Shown here: piece after piece, positions 1-13,800 of the stretch
Position numbering within the stretch: position 1 is the stretch's first letter
Layout: the number at the start of each line of letters is the position of its first letter
Origin: Linnemannia schmuckeri
Lineage: Eukaryota > Mortierellomycota > Mortierellomycetes > Mortierellales > Mortierellaceae
DNA length: 64,000 bases
Reading direction: 5' to 3'
NCBI GenBank assembly: GCA_029449235.1
Contig: JANATG010000001.1
Coordinates: 3,100,001-3,164,000 of the forward strand
Program-made: the position numbers and the translations under genes
The notes under the pieces: model-generated
What the model was told of the DNA's origin: nothing
The model's input: the letters and a program-made list of their open reading frames with translations, nothing else
The model's database searches: none

Positions 1-272
1 ATTGAAGGCGATGTGGACGTCGAGAAGAGGCGTGTGCGAGTCTTTAAAGTTGTTCTAGATCCTGTTAATAACCGAGATCCCGTCAAAATTAAACCAGCCT
101 GGTCCGATCCGAGTAAGTGAGGGTGCTGGAAAAAGTTGCCTTCGGATGACGAGATTGTTTCTGCAGCCCCACTTCTGTAGGTTACGGTGGTGATGGTATC
201 ATGAGCGCTCTGCTCATTCCTGGCCAATGCCTTGGTGGTATATGTATAGACTGCATGTCGCTGGAGCCGTGA
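1..272 (+). CDS. 3' end of an unidentified gene (partial)
   Basis: The frame starting at base 1 is open and looks protein-like (charged residues, then Pro/Trp-containing KIKPAWSDP). It meets a strong donor GTAAGT at 113. Splicing to the TAG acceptor ending at 180 would remove a 68-nt intron and keep the frame, adding a Gly-rich tail that begins SYGGDG and stops with TGA at 270-272. Without splicing the frame stops at 118-120. I do not recognise the protein. It would be convergent with the F-box gene. The opposite strand is a weaker candidate. Low certainty: this is a short end fragment with no domain. Confidence 0.35.
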
Positions 273-1091
273 TGGATGCGTCAGCGCGGTTGATGTGGGT
301 AGAGTAGATCTTGCGCGGGGTCCAAAGAGACCAAGGCGCGACGAGAGCTGTTCTCGTCCAGAAGACGTCCGTGGTTGTATCCGCGTCGCCAAAGTCGAGT
401 TTTCGCGCGCCTGTGTCCTGAATCGACCGATAGTTGTCAATGGGGTTGCTCTCGAGACGGTGCCTCGGGGAAACAAAAGTTGAAAGTCGCAAAAGAAACA
501 CGACGAGGGGGACGAAGTTGCCCAGATCTGTCGCGTGGTCTTGTGCATCCTAGATGTGGACTCCGATGTACTTTTGCCTAAATCCAGTGTTCAGGCAGTG
601 AGGCCTAATGAAACGAACAAGAGGGGTTGCTGAGTGAGTGGTTGATCAAGAGACGGACATGGTTCCGAAGTGCGCGCATTGTTCATTGTCGTACGATGAT
701 CTGCCTTACTCTTGTTGCCGTGTGTAAGTTCGGAATCCAAAAGAGAGAGCGAGATGTGAAAAAAGTTCCGAATAAGATGCCGATTGGGAGAACAGGAGGG
801 AATGTAGGAGTTGTATATAGGGAGACTGGAGACTCTAAGGGTTGCTGGCTAGTCAACTTGTTGCAATGTGTTATGTGAAGTGAATGAACGATGGTTCGAC
901 TGAGGAGTGAAGGTGATCTTGAGAAGTGAGGCGTCAAGAGGGAAGGAGGTAGCTGAGTGTGTGCAGAGAATGTGCCTGTCTTTTTTCTTTTTTCGGACCA
1001 AGGTATGTTTGTGTTTCGGTGGCTGGGGCTCCCAAATTCAAACCCGGATCGAGAGGATTAGGAAATTTGAACAAAAACATCTATGCAGCTT
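273..1091. other. intergenic, no supported gene
   Basis: About 0.8 kb between the putative plus-strand end and the stop codon of the F-box gene. Open frames of up to 95 codons occur on both strands, but none has a recognisable motif or plausible splice structure. It probably holds the two 3' untranslated regions. Confidence 0.5.
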
Positions 1092-4000
1092 TTATTTCTC
1101 AACCATACTCAGCGACAGAATACGCGCCAACTGCGTCTCCTCGTCCTCAATCTCTTCCTGCATGGCACTCTGCGAGTACTCCCGGAAAATCGCGGGCTGC
1201 CTTCCCGCGGGCGGCCCTTTCTCCGATGGTCTCTGTCCTTTGCTCTGAGAACCTGTCGAGTCAAGGGACGACTCCGAGTTGGTTCGAGCTACCATCGACC
1301 ATGTCATCTTCACCGCCGGTTCCTGGGGCCAGACGGCGTGCTCACTTCTCGAGGTTGAGGCAGCGGTGGTGGCACTAGAGGACAATGGAGACGATGTACT
1401 CGTCGAATCAGACGTTGGCAATGTCTTGCCAATACTAGGCCAGTCATCGGCCAGTACAGCACTTGGGACACTCGACTTGTTAGTCTCGATCTCAGCGGCA
1501 CTTCTAGCCTGGTCCTCCTCATCTTGCAGCTCCTTGAGGATAGAGTCGACAATGGCCTGGTCCTCTTGGCTCACATGAGCATCGCCAACCTTAGTATCAA
1601 CATCAAGGACCTGGCTAGGCTCCCACTCTAGTGGCTGGTGAGAATGGCTATGAGCATCGTTTGAGTCGAAGGCCTCCAGACCAATTGAGGCTCCCGAATC
1701 GTAATCTTGGTGGTGATGGTGGTGACGGTGGTGGTGGTCATTAGTGGGCTCGATGTCTAGCATACTAAGCTCGATTGCCCTTCTCACCAACTCTTCTTCC
1801 TCGTCCAACTCTAACTCGCTCACCAATTCATTTGCCGAAGGATGTCCGGAAGAAGGTGACACAAATCTGGCGGTCGACATCGAACATCCTTCACCCCCAT
1901 TTCCAAATTCTTCAAGCAATCGTTGCTCCAGAGTGTGTTGTTGCTCAAGATCTTCGATTTGCTGCAACTCGGAGGCCGCTATGGCAATAACTTGATCGTC
2001 CTGCTCCTTCGATAGCATCATCACATACTCAACTACTTCCTCGTCCGTCATGTCGACCATGTTCAACCCTTGAAGGTTATTATATCGCTTGTGGAGTTGC
2101 TGCTGACGCTCCTTGACCTGGTTCTCTAGTCGCTTCAGAGACACAGTCTCCTCCAAGCTGTGCCGGATGTCGTTTTGGATCTTGGTTCGATGACCAGCAC
2201 TGTAATTGACTGGCTTCTTTGCAACACCTTTCCGGTACTTGTCTAATGTTTGTATAGAAACCGTTTATGGTAGTTGTCAGAATTGAAAATAAATAGCTCT
2301 TTGCTACAGAAAAAAAAAAGTCTGCAACGAGTTTATACCTTTGGCAAGTCCAGCTCCTGGTGAAAAGTCCCAGCTCCTGATTAAACCTCCAACCGAGACG
2401 ACGCCACGGCACTGAATACCGTCAATGACCATGCACCGATTTACCAACGACGTGGTGTCGTTTACCTCTCGGCCACGAATGTATCTAATGGACACAACAC
2501 ACTGGCATTGTCAGACTACAATCCAGAAAGAGTAACATGTATAAACAAGCGCTGCGAAAGATGACAACGACTTACCCAGTGTTGAGGACAGACACCAGTT
2601 TACCGTTAACGGGATTCCAAGCCTTAATCCATCCATCCGCACTATAGATTAAATACATCTGATAATTAATAAAAGGATCCCATGGGGCTCATCATGTAGC
2701 ACAACGTCGTCATGGTAAAGCGAACGTACCTTCCAGAGACAAGAATAAGTTTGTCAACGAACAAACTTGTCACCCGCGTATCATGTGCCCGTAGAACGCA
2801 AGTTGGGCTCAATGTCGGGATCTCTTGCTGGATTTGACTGGGATGGAGATCCCCATGCGCGGACGATAACTTACGCTTGAAGATATCACCCAAATACCAA
2901 AGACAAATGTTGCCAGTGTTATCCCCAGTTGCCAAAAGACTGGGCGCATCATGACGACCGTAAATTGCGTGGAGTGTTTGTTGACTTTTGGGGCTGGAGG
3001 CATTCGAAAGCGAGATCATGGGTTTCTCATGCTTAGGAATATCCCAGTGGACTGCAGTGATCGGTGACAGATGTGCCGGACTCTTTAGGGTCGCGAGGTG
3101 CTCTTGCGTCTCCAAATTGTAAAGGTGCATGACCTTTGAATCCGCAGCCTGAACCAAGATCAAACCATGTTCGCCCAGTCCAAAGTCGACCTCAAGGTAG
3201 TGGACACCTTTGAACTCCTCCGGTAGGTTGATCACCTTTGGCAATGTGGGAGCAAGAGCAGGTTCGGGAATGATCTCTCCATCGACCATCATCAACCCGG
3301 GTGTAGCCGGCGGCGTCGACTGAGTGGTGGTATCAGACGCAGTGGATCGTGCAGGGGACGAGACGCCATTGACAGTGGCAAATATAGGAGAGACGATGGC
3401 ATTAATATCGACGTCCCAAGTGTAGATCTCGCCTCCAGATGTGCCCGCAATGATACGAGAGCTCGGCTCACAGCAAATGTGGTCGATTCTCCTTGCGCTA
3501 GCACCGGTGAGGCTGAGGCCGGTCCTGAACTCGCGGACAGTACGAGCTTTCACAACATCCCACAGACGGACAACTCCGTCAGCACCCCCTGTCAAGACAA
3601 ATCCAAGATGGTTCGGCACCAACTTAACGCAAGAGACCGGTCCGTTGTGAAATCCTGAAAACGTTTGAAATGATTGTCCTGCGGTGGCATAAGAGAGGAT
3701 CGTCAAAGAAACCTGGCCGGTGGAGAGACCCCATAGGACACGATGGCTATTGAAATGAGACACATTGGCGGTGAGAGAAAAGTTCTACCGACTACATTAA
3801 CCAAAGTTGGCCAGTAATGAGACTTTTCAACATACCGATCCATTGTCATGACGGAAACTTCGAGGTGAATCATCCTGAACACTGCATCCTTCTGGACTTT
3901 TCCAAGCTGTGGGTTGCATTTCGCCACCACACCTATTCATATTAATACAAAGAGGCAAACGAAGGTGAGCGATAATTTCGTCCGCGTGAGCATACATGCT

Positions 4001-5117
4001 GACAAGCGTTTAGGTAAATAATAGTCACCTTGCGAGAGACCACCAGCCAGGAACCAGCCTTGGTTGGGTGTGTTGTTCGTTTCCGCCCAGAGGTCTGTGA
4101 TCTGTCCAATCTTGGGGTCGATCATAATGTTGAATCCACGTCCCTTCTCCCATCGTCGCAGTAGCCTTGTCCGCTTAATATATTCTCCGCGCCAGCTCTT
4201 GGGATCGAGTCGTTTGAAGGGCATTGATGCACCAAAGAACTTTATGAACGCCTGCTTCCAGCATGAATCTGCATTGACGACGTGGTAGAACAGTTGGCAG
4301 ACTAGAGATACGACAAACTGCAGCCAGAGTAACAAGCTGTTAATTGCTTTTCACTTGGGCCTGAACTATTCATAACCTCTTGGTGATCTGGTACTGTCTT
4401 ACCAATTCGCTGGGCTCGAGATGAGAGACGATGTGGGAAAGTAGCTCAACTGGTAAAGTGCAGATAATATTGACACTAAGAAGACGACACAACAACAGTG
4501 AGATGGTTGGCCAAGGAGTCAAACAATCGCAGTGAGATGCGCTCTTACCCTGTGTTGTTGAGTTCTGCCTTGGCTGCTAACCGCTTCTCTCGTGCTGCCT
4601 GGATGGCCTCCCATGAAAGAGTTGAGTACGAATGGACTATCGAGTTTGCCAGATCTGGGCGGAAGGTGCCCAACTGCCTCAGCTTCTCGATGGCTGCCGA
4701 GTTACCAGGGTTCCCTCCAGATCCAGATCCTGCGTTTGAGCTCGATGCTGATCCAGGCCTGTTCGATGACTGAGCATGGATTTGAGCTGTCCGGCCTCTC
4801 CGATCTCGCCTTTTGGCTGATCCTGGTTTCTGAAAGATGTTAAAGTTGTGGAACCCATTTGACTGCCGGTTGTTGACTGAGGTCTGTCTTTCCCATTCCA
4901 GCCAAGACTCCTCGATTCGTAACTTTTGGTCATGGAAGTGCGCAAGATCGTCTTGCGGGTCGTAGTAGTCCTCCTCGCTCATTTCCTCCTCGCCCATGTC
5001 GCTATCGTCAAAGTACTCATTGTCGCTGGGTATGTCCTCAGCGGGTTGGCTCTGAGCCTGGTGCTGCTGCTCCTGTGAATTAGGATTCTGGTGGGGCTGT
5101 TGGTTGGAATTAGACAT
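1092..5117 (-). CDS. F-box / WD40-repeat protein with C-terminal ubiquitin-interacting motifs
   Basis: I read eight exons: 5117-4549, 4475-4403, 4317-4029, 3932-3836, 3746-2730, 2641-2576, 2484-2339 and 2242-1092, giving about 1135 aa. The N-terminus is acidic and Gln/Asn-rich. An F-box lies near residues 195-235 (CTLPVELLSHIVSHLEPSEL, then VCQLFYHVV across the next intron). It is followed by WD repeats (about 310-760). The tail has UIM-like motifs near 900-918 (LVRRAIELSMLD) and at the extreme C-terminus (LARILSLSM), plus a His-rich tract. F-box/WD40/UIM is the layout of yeast Ufo1 and related SCF substrate receptors, so the inferred role is substrate selection for an SCF ubiquitin ligase. 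The exon 4/5 junction was chosen because only acceptor TAG at 3748-3747 keeps the frame. Confidence 0.85.
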
Positions 5118-5181
5118 GTCGTGAAGTGGGTGAAGAAATAAAAAAATTGTTCTGCAGGAGGATTTTTATTCAGGTATTCAA

Positions 5182-6750
5182 TTACTGCGGCTGCGAGTCT
5201 TGTGCGACCCAATCAGATTTATTTAATGCCCATGCATCGCAGGGACTACTTTCGTGGGTTTCCAAGTCCGCAAGCTGCTCTGGCTGCTGCTGGGTCTCAT
5301 CAATGAATTCCTCGTTGGGGTGAATGCCTGTCATGGCCTCAAGGCGTCCAGCCTCATGAACCTTGCCATCATTGTCGTTGACCAGATAGTTGAAATCGCG
5401 TGGAGGATAGGGAATATGGGAATGAGACCTAGTAATCGCTGGGTAGTATTGGTGGTACGCAAAGAAGGCAAAGAAGATGCCAATGACCACCCCAGCCGAC
5501 ATTCACAGCCGAGTGTCTGTAGCCCTCAATGCGCGAAATCGTGACCAGGATGGCAGCTAAAGTGCACAGGGATGAAGAAGCAATATGTCCTCCGGTTAGT
5601 ATTTACTACCATGAGAGGTGAGTTGAATACATAATGACAGTTAAAACAACAAGGATCGGACTTACTTAGGACAGGGGCCATAAGGATGACATTCTTGAGG
5701 GAGTAACCCTTTCGATCAAACACATGCATCTTGCCGGCGGACCACAGCGAGAAATAAATACGGCCAGCGAAGGAAGCTAGAGCAAAAGATACGGCGGCGG
5801 TTAAGTGAGTGGTACTCTCGATTGCTACATTGCACCATCATTGAACCAAGCGAGGATTACTCACTGCTAGCGTGCGTTGAGGGAAACGAACGCATACCGT
5901 CCTTGAAGACAGAATGGTCAGTCGTGGTGCAGACATCCACTGTCCAGAGTTTTAAAGGCTCGTCGCGGGTGATGGTGACTTCATTGAGCATCGGCTTGCA
6001 CTGGTCGATAAAATTCGGCCGGTGTTTACCGACCGTGACCTCTAAGGACACATCGGAAGGAGTATTTGTAAGAACATGTTCAGAGGCATCAAGGCTAGAC
6101 CCTGACCCGTTGTTGTTTATGGCATGTTTCCTTCTCCAACAACATATGCTCAAACGACCCAACTTAAGAAAAAATGTACGGTCAGCAGACTGTACACAAA
6201 CCGATCGAAAAAAAGATCCGGATTCACACTTCGTATCTCTTCCTTCTCTTCATTCCAGCACAACGCCTTTATTGACATAACTGGACTTGTTTTTCTTGTA
6301 CTTCAAAGTTTACTTTGGTTATCCCGTCGTCCATACCTGCTTCCTCCCTTTTTTCGTGAACCGATGTTCAGTTGATCCCTGGCGGCACCGGACCGTGTTT
6401 TACCTTGACGGCCTGCGTAACAACGATGGTTAAAGAGACCGAGAGAAGCAGACCCAGGAAGCTGTTGTGAAACTCATAAGAACTCCATTTTATGAAAAGA
6501 GAAACCACAGCCATCAATACAGCAGGAAAAACGACAGCGATGACGATTAGCGCTCAGGTAGGGATTGTCTCCTGTTTCTTGTATGGGTACATCAATGAGC
6601 TATCTTCGACCGAGAACTGTCTTTTGAAAGGTGTGAGATTGGCGAGCGTGAGGAAGAGTGCAATCAGAACAACGCAGACGATCCAGTCGGATAGACAGGA
6701 GCAAGCAAGGCGGACAGCGGGTTTTTGAACCCTTTGGTGGCACGATCCAT
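5182..6750 (-). pseudogene. broken PAP2-family lipid phosphate phosphatase
   Basis: The remnant has exons 6750-6404, 6039-5865, 5776-5666 and 5556-5182. It keeps the PAP2 signatures: KVTVGKHRPNFIDQC across an intron (K-x6-RP), RSFPSTHAS (PSGH-type motif 2), SRIEGYRH (motif 3 start) and several hydrophobic segments. Three lesions are visible. One base is missing at about 6688, between the start-proximal frame and the DWIVCVVL membrane segment. A TGA lies at 6556-6554, where relatives carry Trp before ALIVIAVVF. A frameshift at about 5505 separates YRHSAV from the SAGVVIGIFF tail. Homologues dephosphorylate phosphatidate or diacylglycerol pyrophosphate at membranes. Either this is a recent pseudogene, or the assembly carries several errors here. 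Confidence 0.75.
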
Positions 6751-7850
6751 GACGAAAGATTAAAAGGGTGGGGAAGGATAAAGGTATTAATCAGGGGTAA
6801 ATTAGGGAATTTGAGGACGCGGGAAGGAGGGAAGGAAGGCTTGATAGAATGGAACCGATGATGAGGATGAAGGCAAGATGAGAGACAGGGGAGGAACAAG
6901 AAAAAGAGTAAAGGTAAACGGAGAGGGATGAAAGAAAAGAAAAGAATAAGAGGCCAAAATAGTCCCGAAGCGTTGTGTCGGTTGCCTTTTTATGCATCCG
7001 CGGCGGTCCGTGTGGCGATCAGGGTCAGGACCAGAATTGGGATGCGCCCCTCCTCCTCCTTGCTGCAGCAAAAAGAGTGTGGAGAAGAATCAGGCAGCCC
7101 GCCAGCCAGCCAGGTGACTGCTGACTAGAAAAGGTCTCCTTTTCTTAAGGGTGACTTTGGAGATTCCTAGTCTGTAAAAAATTTAATTTTTCACTCTTTT
7201 CTTTCTCTTTGAATTCACCCTAAACACATATTTAAAGAGTGAGAGCGGCAGTATGGAGTCCCTCAACCCAACCCCACCCACCTTACGCCACCAATCCGAC
7301 CCTTTACTCCCACTCCTTATTCATCCGAATCCCCCTCTATTCGTCGCACTCATCCACTGACAATCGACACGAGGTAATGCTGTTTCTTTACGCTGAATTT
7401 TGCTTGTTTCGTTGATTATCTGCAAGAACATTTTGTACTCTTTGCAACATCTCCCTTTCGTCCCTGATCTCGCGACATCATGGCTATTGCACATGGAGCC
7501 AAAGCTCTGACAGGAAGACAAAGATAACACCAAAGCCATGCATATACCTCCTCCCCCCTGCCTCAATTTTTTCATCAGATTCTTGCCTCACGGTGGAGCA
7601 TATTTTCTAATGTGTTGTGTCCATTCCATTTGAATGTGTGTGCTTTGTGAGTGATTGTGGATGAACAAAGAGCTTTTTGTGCAGTGAAAGAATCAGCCCT
7701 CTTTCACATTTATTTTGCCGCCGCGTTTGGATTATTATTTGTTGTCGCAGTCGCCTCTTTATCCTAACCATCCGTCCGTCTATATTCAATAGGGATTCTA
7801 GTCGGACAAAGGAAGACAACTAGCGCTCATAGACTGCGCGATTCATCAAT
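6751..7850. other. divergent intergenic region upstream of MOT1
   Basis: A 1.1-kb gap between the PAP2 remnant and MOT1. It is rich in purine and pyrimidine runs and in CT-rich stretches near 7260-7340. I see no coding exon with a convincing motif. It probably contains the MOT1 promoter and the 5' leader of the former PAP2 gene. Confidence 0.5.
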
Positions 7851-10800
7851 ATGACGACCAGGTATGTGTTCTGGCCACGCAACCTCTCTGCTTGCATTTG
7901 CTTCGCTCGATCACATTGACACCTGCTAATAAAACACCTCTTAACAATTCTAATTGCAGGCTCGATCGACTTGTGCTGCTCTTGGAAACTGGGTCAACAG
8001 CTGCAGTCCGCGCGACTGCTGCTCAGCAACTCGGAGATATTCAGAAACAGCACCCATCAGAGCTATTCAATCTGCTTTCAAGGGTAGGGAACTCGTCCGC
8101 GTGCCCTCTCCGTGTTTCTATTGACAGTCAAGCTTTCGTAACAAAATACTTAATCGGTGTTGTCACCTTTTCCTTCGTTTTTTGGTTCAACTAGGTCCTC
8201 GTACATCTCAGAAGCAAGAGTTGGGATACCAGGATTGCAGCTGGACAAGCATTAGAAGCCATTGTCGGGAATGTGCCTCAGTGGGATCCATCAGCTGGTG
8301 AGTGCCTCTTTGTCAAACACAAATGCAACGTTTGTCAGTCGCGAATATCCTCAGATGTGCTAACGTCAGTTTATGAACCGTTCTAGATCCAGAAATAAAG
8401 CCAGAGGATGGAGTAACAGCGAACAAAACTTTTTCGACAGAAACGCCGAATTTCGATCGACTGTCCTTCTCCAGCTTTGACATTAGCCAGGTGCTTCAAA
8501 ACGGCAAGTTACTTCTTGGCTCTGCAGGAAAGGAATACGACCTCGATTTGAGCGACCTGGATCCAGCTGAACGATTGGCGATACAGCGAAAGAACCTGAG
8601 CGCCAACCTAGGACTTATGACCTCTCAGTTTATGGATGGTAAGTTGTGTTGTCAATAAACTAAACAATAGGTTGAGTGAGCTCTTAATTGCATGAAATGA
8701 GTACTCATCGTTTCTCTTTCTTAATTGCAATAGTTGATCTCGTTGACGAGTCAGATATTTCTGCACCAAAAGCAACACCACCTTTAGTAAAAACGGAAGA
8801 GTCGCCTACATCAGTTTTATCCGCACCACCGACGACCTCGAAACAACCACTCGCCTCCCCTACAATCCAAAATGACGCCGATATGGACGGGCTCAGTGCA
8901 CGCGAGAGAAACAAGCTGAAGCGGCGGGCAAAGACGGATTTGAAATTCAAAGGAAAAGACAAGTAGGTTCATTTCCTATCAAACGCAGTCTTCTGGTTGA
9001 ATGAGTGCTATCAGAGTGGAAGCATATCTAACTAGCCTGCATAAACTTTAGGGTCCGTGTTATCGATCTCGCAGGAAGACGCAAGGGACCAGATACTCCT
9101 GGAACACCAGCGACACCAGGTGCAGGCGCAGAAGGACAGGATGGCGGGTACTTTGATATCACCCCCCAGTCTGACGGAAACAAGGTGGTAGTGGAAGCAA
9201 AACTCCCCGTTCAGTCGGTCTTGGAGACTTCCACTGAGTGGCCATTTGAGAGCATTTGTGATATTCTCTGCATGGATCTTTTCGATCCCAGCTGGGAGGT
9301 TCGTCACGGAGCAGGAATCGGTCTCCGCGATATTTTGAAGGTCCAAGGCAGCGGAGCAGGACGGATCGTTGGATGCACCAAGGCAGAAAACGACGCCCGA
9401 CATAACGAATGGCTTGAGGACTTGGCCATCCGCCTTCTGTGCGTGTTTTCGCTGGATCGTTTCGGAGACTTTGTGTCTGATCAGGTATAAGCTCGATTCT
9501 GCATTTTTTTGCTGGCGTCTTCTTGTTCAACCGCGAGATACCGATTTTAGCTGATACCTCCTTCCTTTGTATATGTGAAACTTAGGTTGTCGCCCCAGTG
9601 AGAGAGACTTGCTCGCAAACACTGGGAGCTTTGCTGAGACACATGTCGGACGAAGGAGTAAAGAGCACGCTCGGTGTCCTGATGCGACTCATCTACCAAG
9701 CCGACGTCTTTGAGGAGGGCATGGAGCGTGATTATATTTGGGAGGTGAGGCACGCTGGACTGCTTGGACTCAAATACGCCGTCGCTGTCCGGAAAGATCT
9801 ACTGGATAACGATTCAGCGTATGCTACCGATATGCTCGAGAATGTCGTCAAGGCAGTTGTTCTTGGTCTGCAGGACGAAGATGACGATGTCCGAGCTGTG
9901 TCCGCGTCAACCCTTATACCCATTTCGTCCAACTTTGTTAACAAGTTGCCTCATCGTATTCCTGACGTTGTCAACGTCCTCTGGGACTGTTTGGCTGTCT
10001 TGAAGGACGACTTGACAGCCTCCACCGCCAGCGTCATGGATCTCTTGGCCAACCTGTTTGGTTTTCAGAGTGTTCTCGACTTTATGATTCAACCACAGGA
10101 CGAAAGGTACAGAATGCTTTTTATGTTTGAAGCAGTGGATGAAAGAAGAGGCAATTAAGCCTAACCTATGCCTTCCTTCTTCCAGCCACTCACTAGTGAA
10201 CCTTATCCCTCGCCTCAACCCGTTTTTCCGTCACACAATTCCAAGTGTCCGGACATCCGTTTTGAACGCCATGCTGACCTTCCTGAAACTCAAGACCATC
10301 TCAGAGTGGGTCGACGAGAAGGTGGTCCGTATGGTCTATCAGAACTTGATTGTCGAGGAGAAAAGGGACATCCTGGAACTGTCTCTTACCGTGATGACTG
10401 CCTTGATCGCACATATGGCTTCGAACGAGTCCGCTGCCTCGATTACATCCGTCGTAGGTCCTCATTTGCAATCCATGTTCGCCTTACTGTTGACGCCGAT
10501 CGGAACTCCACTGGAGACTCGCCTTTTTTACTCGCCCACCGGTCACGGAGTGGTTACCCTTGTCGCCACAACTCCAGCTCGAGGTCGCAAGGCGCAGTCG
10601 GCACAAACACACTCACACAATGTCGATATCGGAATGCTGAAGCAGGATCTGGCTCTCGTTTCGACAGCATCTGTGATCCGATGCCGTCTCACTGCAAGCA
10701 AAGCCTTGGGACTTGTCATGGCTAGCTGGCCGGAGGATCAATTGGAGGGCTCGTTTTGGCATCTCCTTCAACCCAACTTCAACTCTTCTTGGGCAATGAG

Positions 10801-13800
10801 GCGTCAGATGTCATCTACCGTCGTCGCCGAGTGGGCTGCTGCCTTTAAGGAACGCACCGGTAAATATCCTACGGAGGCGGCCTTATCTTTCGGAATGTCA
10901 GCTTCGATATCACTCACAGAGTGCTTGATCTCGGAACCGCCACTCAGTTACTCTGAAAGTATCACTGTCCTCAAAGGCATTCGCGCTGAGATCCAAGCTA
11001 TGCTTAATGCCTTTGTCACGGATGGCAAGTTGCCCCAAGGTAGCATTCCTATCTTGGCTCAAGTTTCCGGCACAGGGGACGGGGGTGATGGATCCGGGTT
11101 TACCAGCGATTATGCGCGTCATTTTGCAGCCGAGGTTGCCCCCAACTTGATGAACCAAATCGGCGCGCGAACGCGAAAGACTGCCATACCTCTGCTCACG
11201 GGCCGACAGGAGCGAGTGATTGCGAGCATCGGATACTTCGAGTCAATCAAAGAGAAGGCTGATCTGTACGTTGCTGCTGCTGTTGGGTCTGCTGTGATCA
11301 ACCTGGGAATCTTGCCAGGAAAGCTTAATCCCGTTATCAACAGTGTCATGAAGAGTGTTCGCGTAAGTACCCGAGGCGATGTTTTTTTTTTTTTATTTTT
11401 TTTTTTTCTTTTAATTGCTGATTTAAAGAGAATGTTTTGCAATAACTAATGTTTGGATCTGCTTTATATTGCCATTCAAATAGAGCGAAGAGAACATGGA
11501 GCTTCAGATGCGATCAGCGTCGACACTTGTCAGCCTTGTCATTCTTTGCAACTCTTCCTTTTGCACTCTCCGCGTGGTACCAACCCCTAAGCTAATCAAA
11601 AACCTGGCTCGATACCTGTGTGGCGACACCTCGGTGACACCATCATTGGACCAGGACTCTTCCTTGGAGGGCATCTTTTCTCTCAAGAAGTCAAATGAGG
11701 CAGCGGCCGACAACAAGCTCGTCGGCGGACATGGCATGGAGGATGTCAAGGTCTCAGCCAAGGATATCAAGGAGGAGGATGATGAGCAGGCTAAACTAAC
11801 AAGGCGCGGAGCTCTCGCTGCATTCAAGGAATTCGCCGGACGGTTTGGAACAAGCCTCTTTACCGAGGTTCCCAAGATCTGGGAATGTATCCACGCCCCT
11901 TTGACAACAGCGTTCGCCAATGGACCTGTGACGGAGCCGACAGGACTGGAGCCAGATGATTGGCATGATGTCATTGATTCTCTGGAGATTATCAAGACCC
12001 TTGTCCCTCATTTGCATCCTGAACTGTACCCGTCGATTGAGGAACTGATGCCCCATATCGCAACAGCCCTGCTCTCGCCCTTCACCGTTGTCCGTCATGC
12101 CGCGGCCAAGTGCCTCGCTGTTATTTGCAATGTTATCACCGTGGCTGGAATGCATCTTGTAATCGATCGCGTAGTCCCCTTCCTTGGAGATACCGCTAAT
12201 GTGATCCGTCGTCAAGGAGCCTGCGAGATGATTAACGAGGTGGTCCAAATCATGGACGCCAAGATCCTGCCCTATGTGGTCTTCCTGATCGTCCCCATCC
12301 TTGGCCGAATGAGCGATCCCGACGAGCCGACTCGATTGGTGTCGACCAACTGCTTTGCTCACCTCATCAAACTTGTTCCTCTCGAAGCTGGAATCCCAGA
12401 TCCACCAGAGATGTCAATCGAGATGTTACAGCAGCGGCAGGAGGAACGCCAGTTCTTGATGCAGCTTCTGGACAGCAAGAAATTGCAACCTTACTCTATC
12501 CCGATCAAGATCAAGGCGGAGCTGCGAAAGTATCAGCAGGAAGGTGTGAACTGGTTGGCGTTCCTTAACAAGTATCAGCTTCATGGCATTCTCTGCGACG
12601 ATATGGGTCTAGGCAAGACACTTCAGTCCATTTGTATGCTGGCCAGTGACCAGCACGATCGACAGACGAAGTTCACAGAGACTAAGTTCCCTCAGTACGC
12701 CCACTGCCCCTCGATCGTTGTCTGTCCGCCCACTCTGACAGGACATTGGTACCACGAGATTCTCCAGTACACTGACAACCTCAAGCCGATTATGTATACC
12801 GGAGGGCCTGCGGAGAGGAAGAAGCTGCGATCATCGATTCCCAAGCATGACGTTGTTATCATGTCCTATGACGTGGTCCGTAACGATATCGAGGACTTGG
12901 AGAAGATCCACTGGAACTACTGTATTCTGGACGAGGGCCATATCATCAAGAATGGTCGCACCAAGATCACCAAGGCGGTCAAGATGGTCCGTGCCAACCA
13001 TAGAGTAATTCTGTCAGGCACTCCTATCCAAAACAACGTGCTTGAGCTCTGGTCGCTGTTTGATTTCCTGATGCCTGGGTTCTTGGGAACGGAGAAACAG
13101 TTCAACGATCGTTTCGGCAAACCTATTATCGCCAGTCGTGATAGTAAGAGCTCCTCGCGAGAGCAAGAAGCCGGTAAGTTGTCACAAGTTTAGTCAGTGT
13201 ATGTGTGGATGATGAGCATTTGTTGAGGAACAAAGCGAATGTGCTAATATTTAATCGTAATGTTTATATAGGTGTGTTGGCGTTGGAGGCGTTGCACAAG
13301 CAAGTGCTTCCGTTCCTGCTGCGTCGTTTGAAGGAGGATGTGCTGAGCGATTTACCACCCAAGATTATTCAGGACTACTACTGCGAGCTGAGTGACCTGC
13401 AGAAGCAGCTGTACGAGGAGTTCTCGAAATCGCAGCTTAAGCACGAGATGGAGGAGGAACTCACGGAGGAGATAAAATCAGATCCACCCCAGAAGGCGAC
13501 GCATATCTTCCAGGCGCTCCAGTACCTCCGGAAGCTCTGCAACCACCCGCTTCTGGTTGTGAACGAGAAGCACCCCGAGTACAAGCGCGTGATGAAGCAG
13601 CTCAAGGCACAAAACCAGTCGATTCACGATATTGGATTTGCACCCAAGTTGCAGGCGCTGAAGCAGTTGTTGGTCGATTGTGGCATTGGTTCTAAGCCAG
13701 CCTCGGAATCTGCGGCGGATATCGAGGCATCTTTGATCCATGGAGGAGGGTCGGCTGTGAGCCAGCATCGCGCATTGATCTTCTGCCAGCAGAAGGCGAT

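Noticed and set aside
6045..6162. Frame LGRLSICCWRRKHA upstream of the PAP2 motif as coding
   Set aside because: Splicing at 6041-6040 instead joins K to VTVGKHRP and rebuilds the exact K-x6-RP motif, so this stretch is intron.
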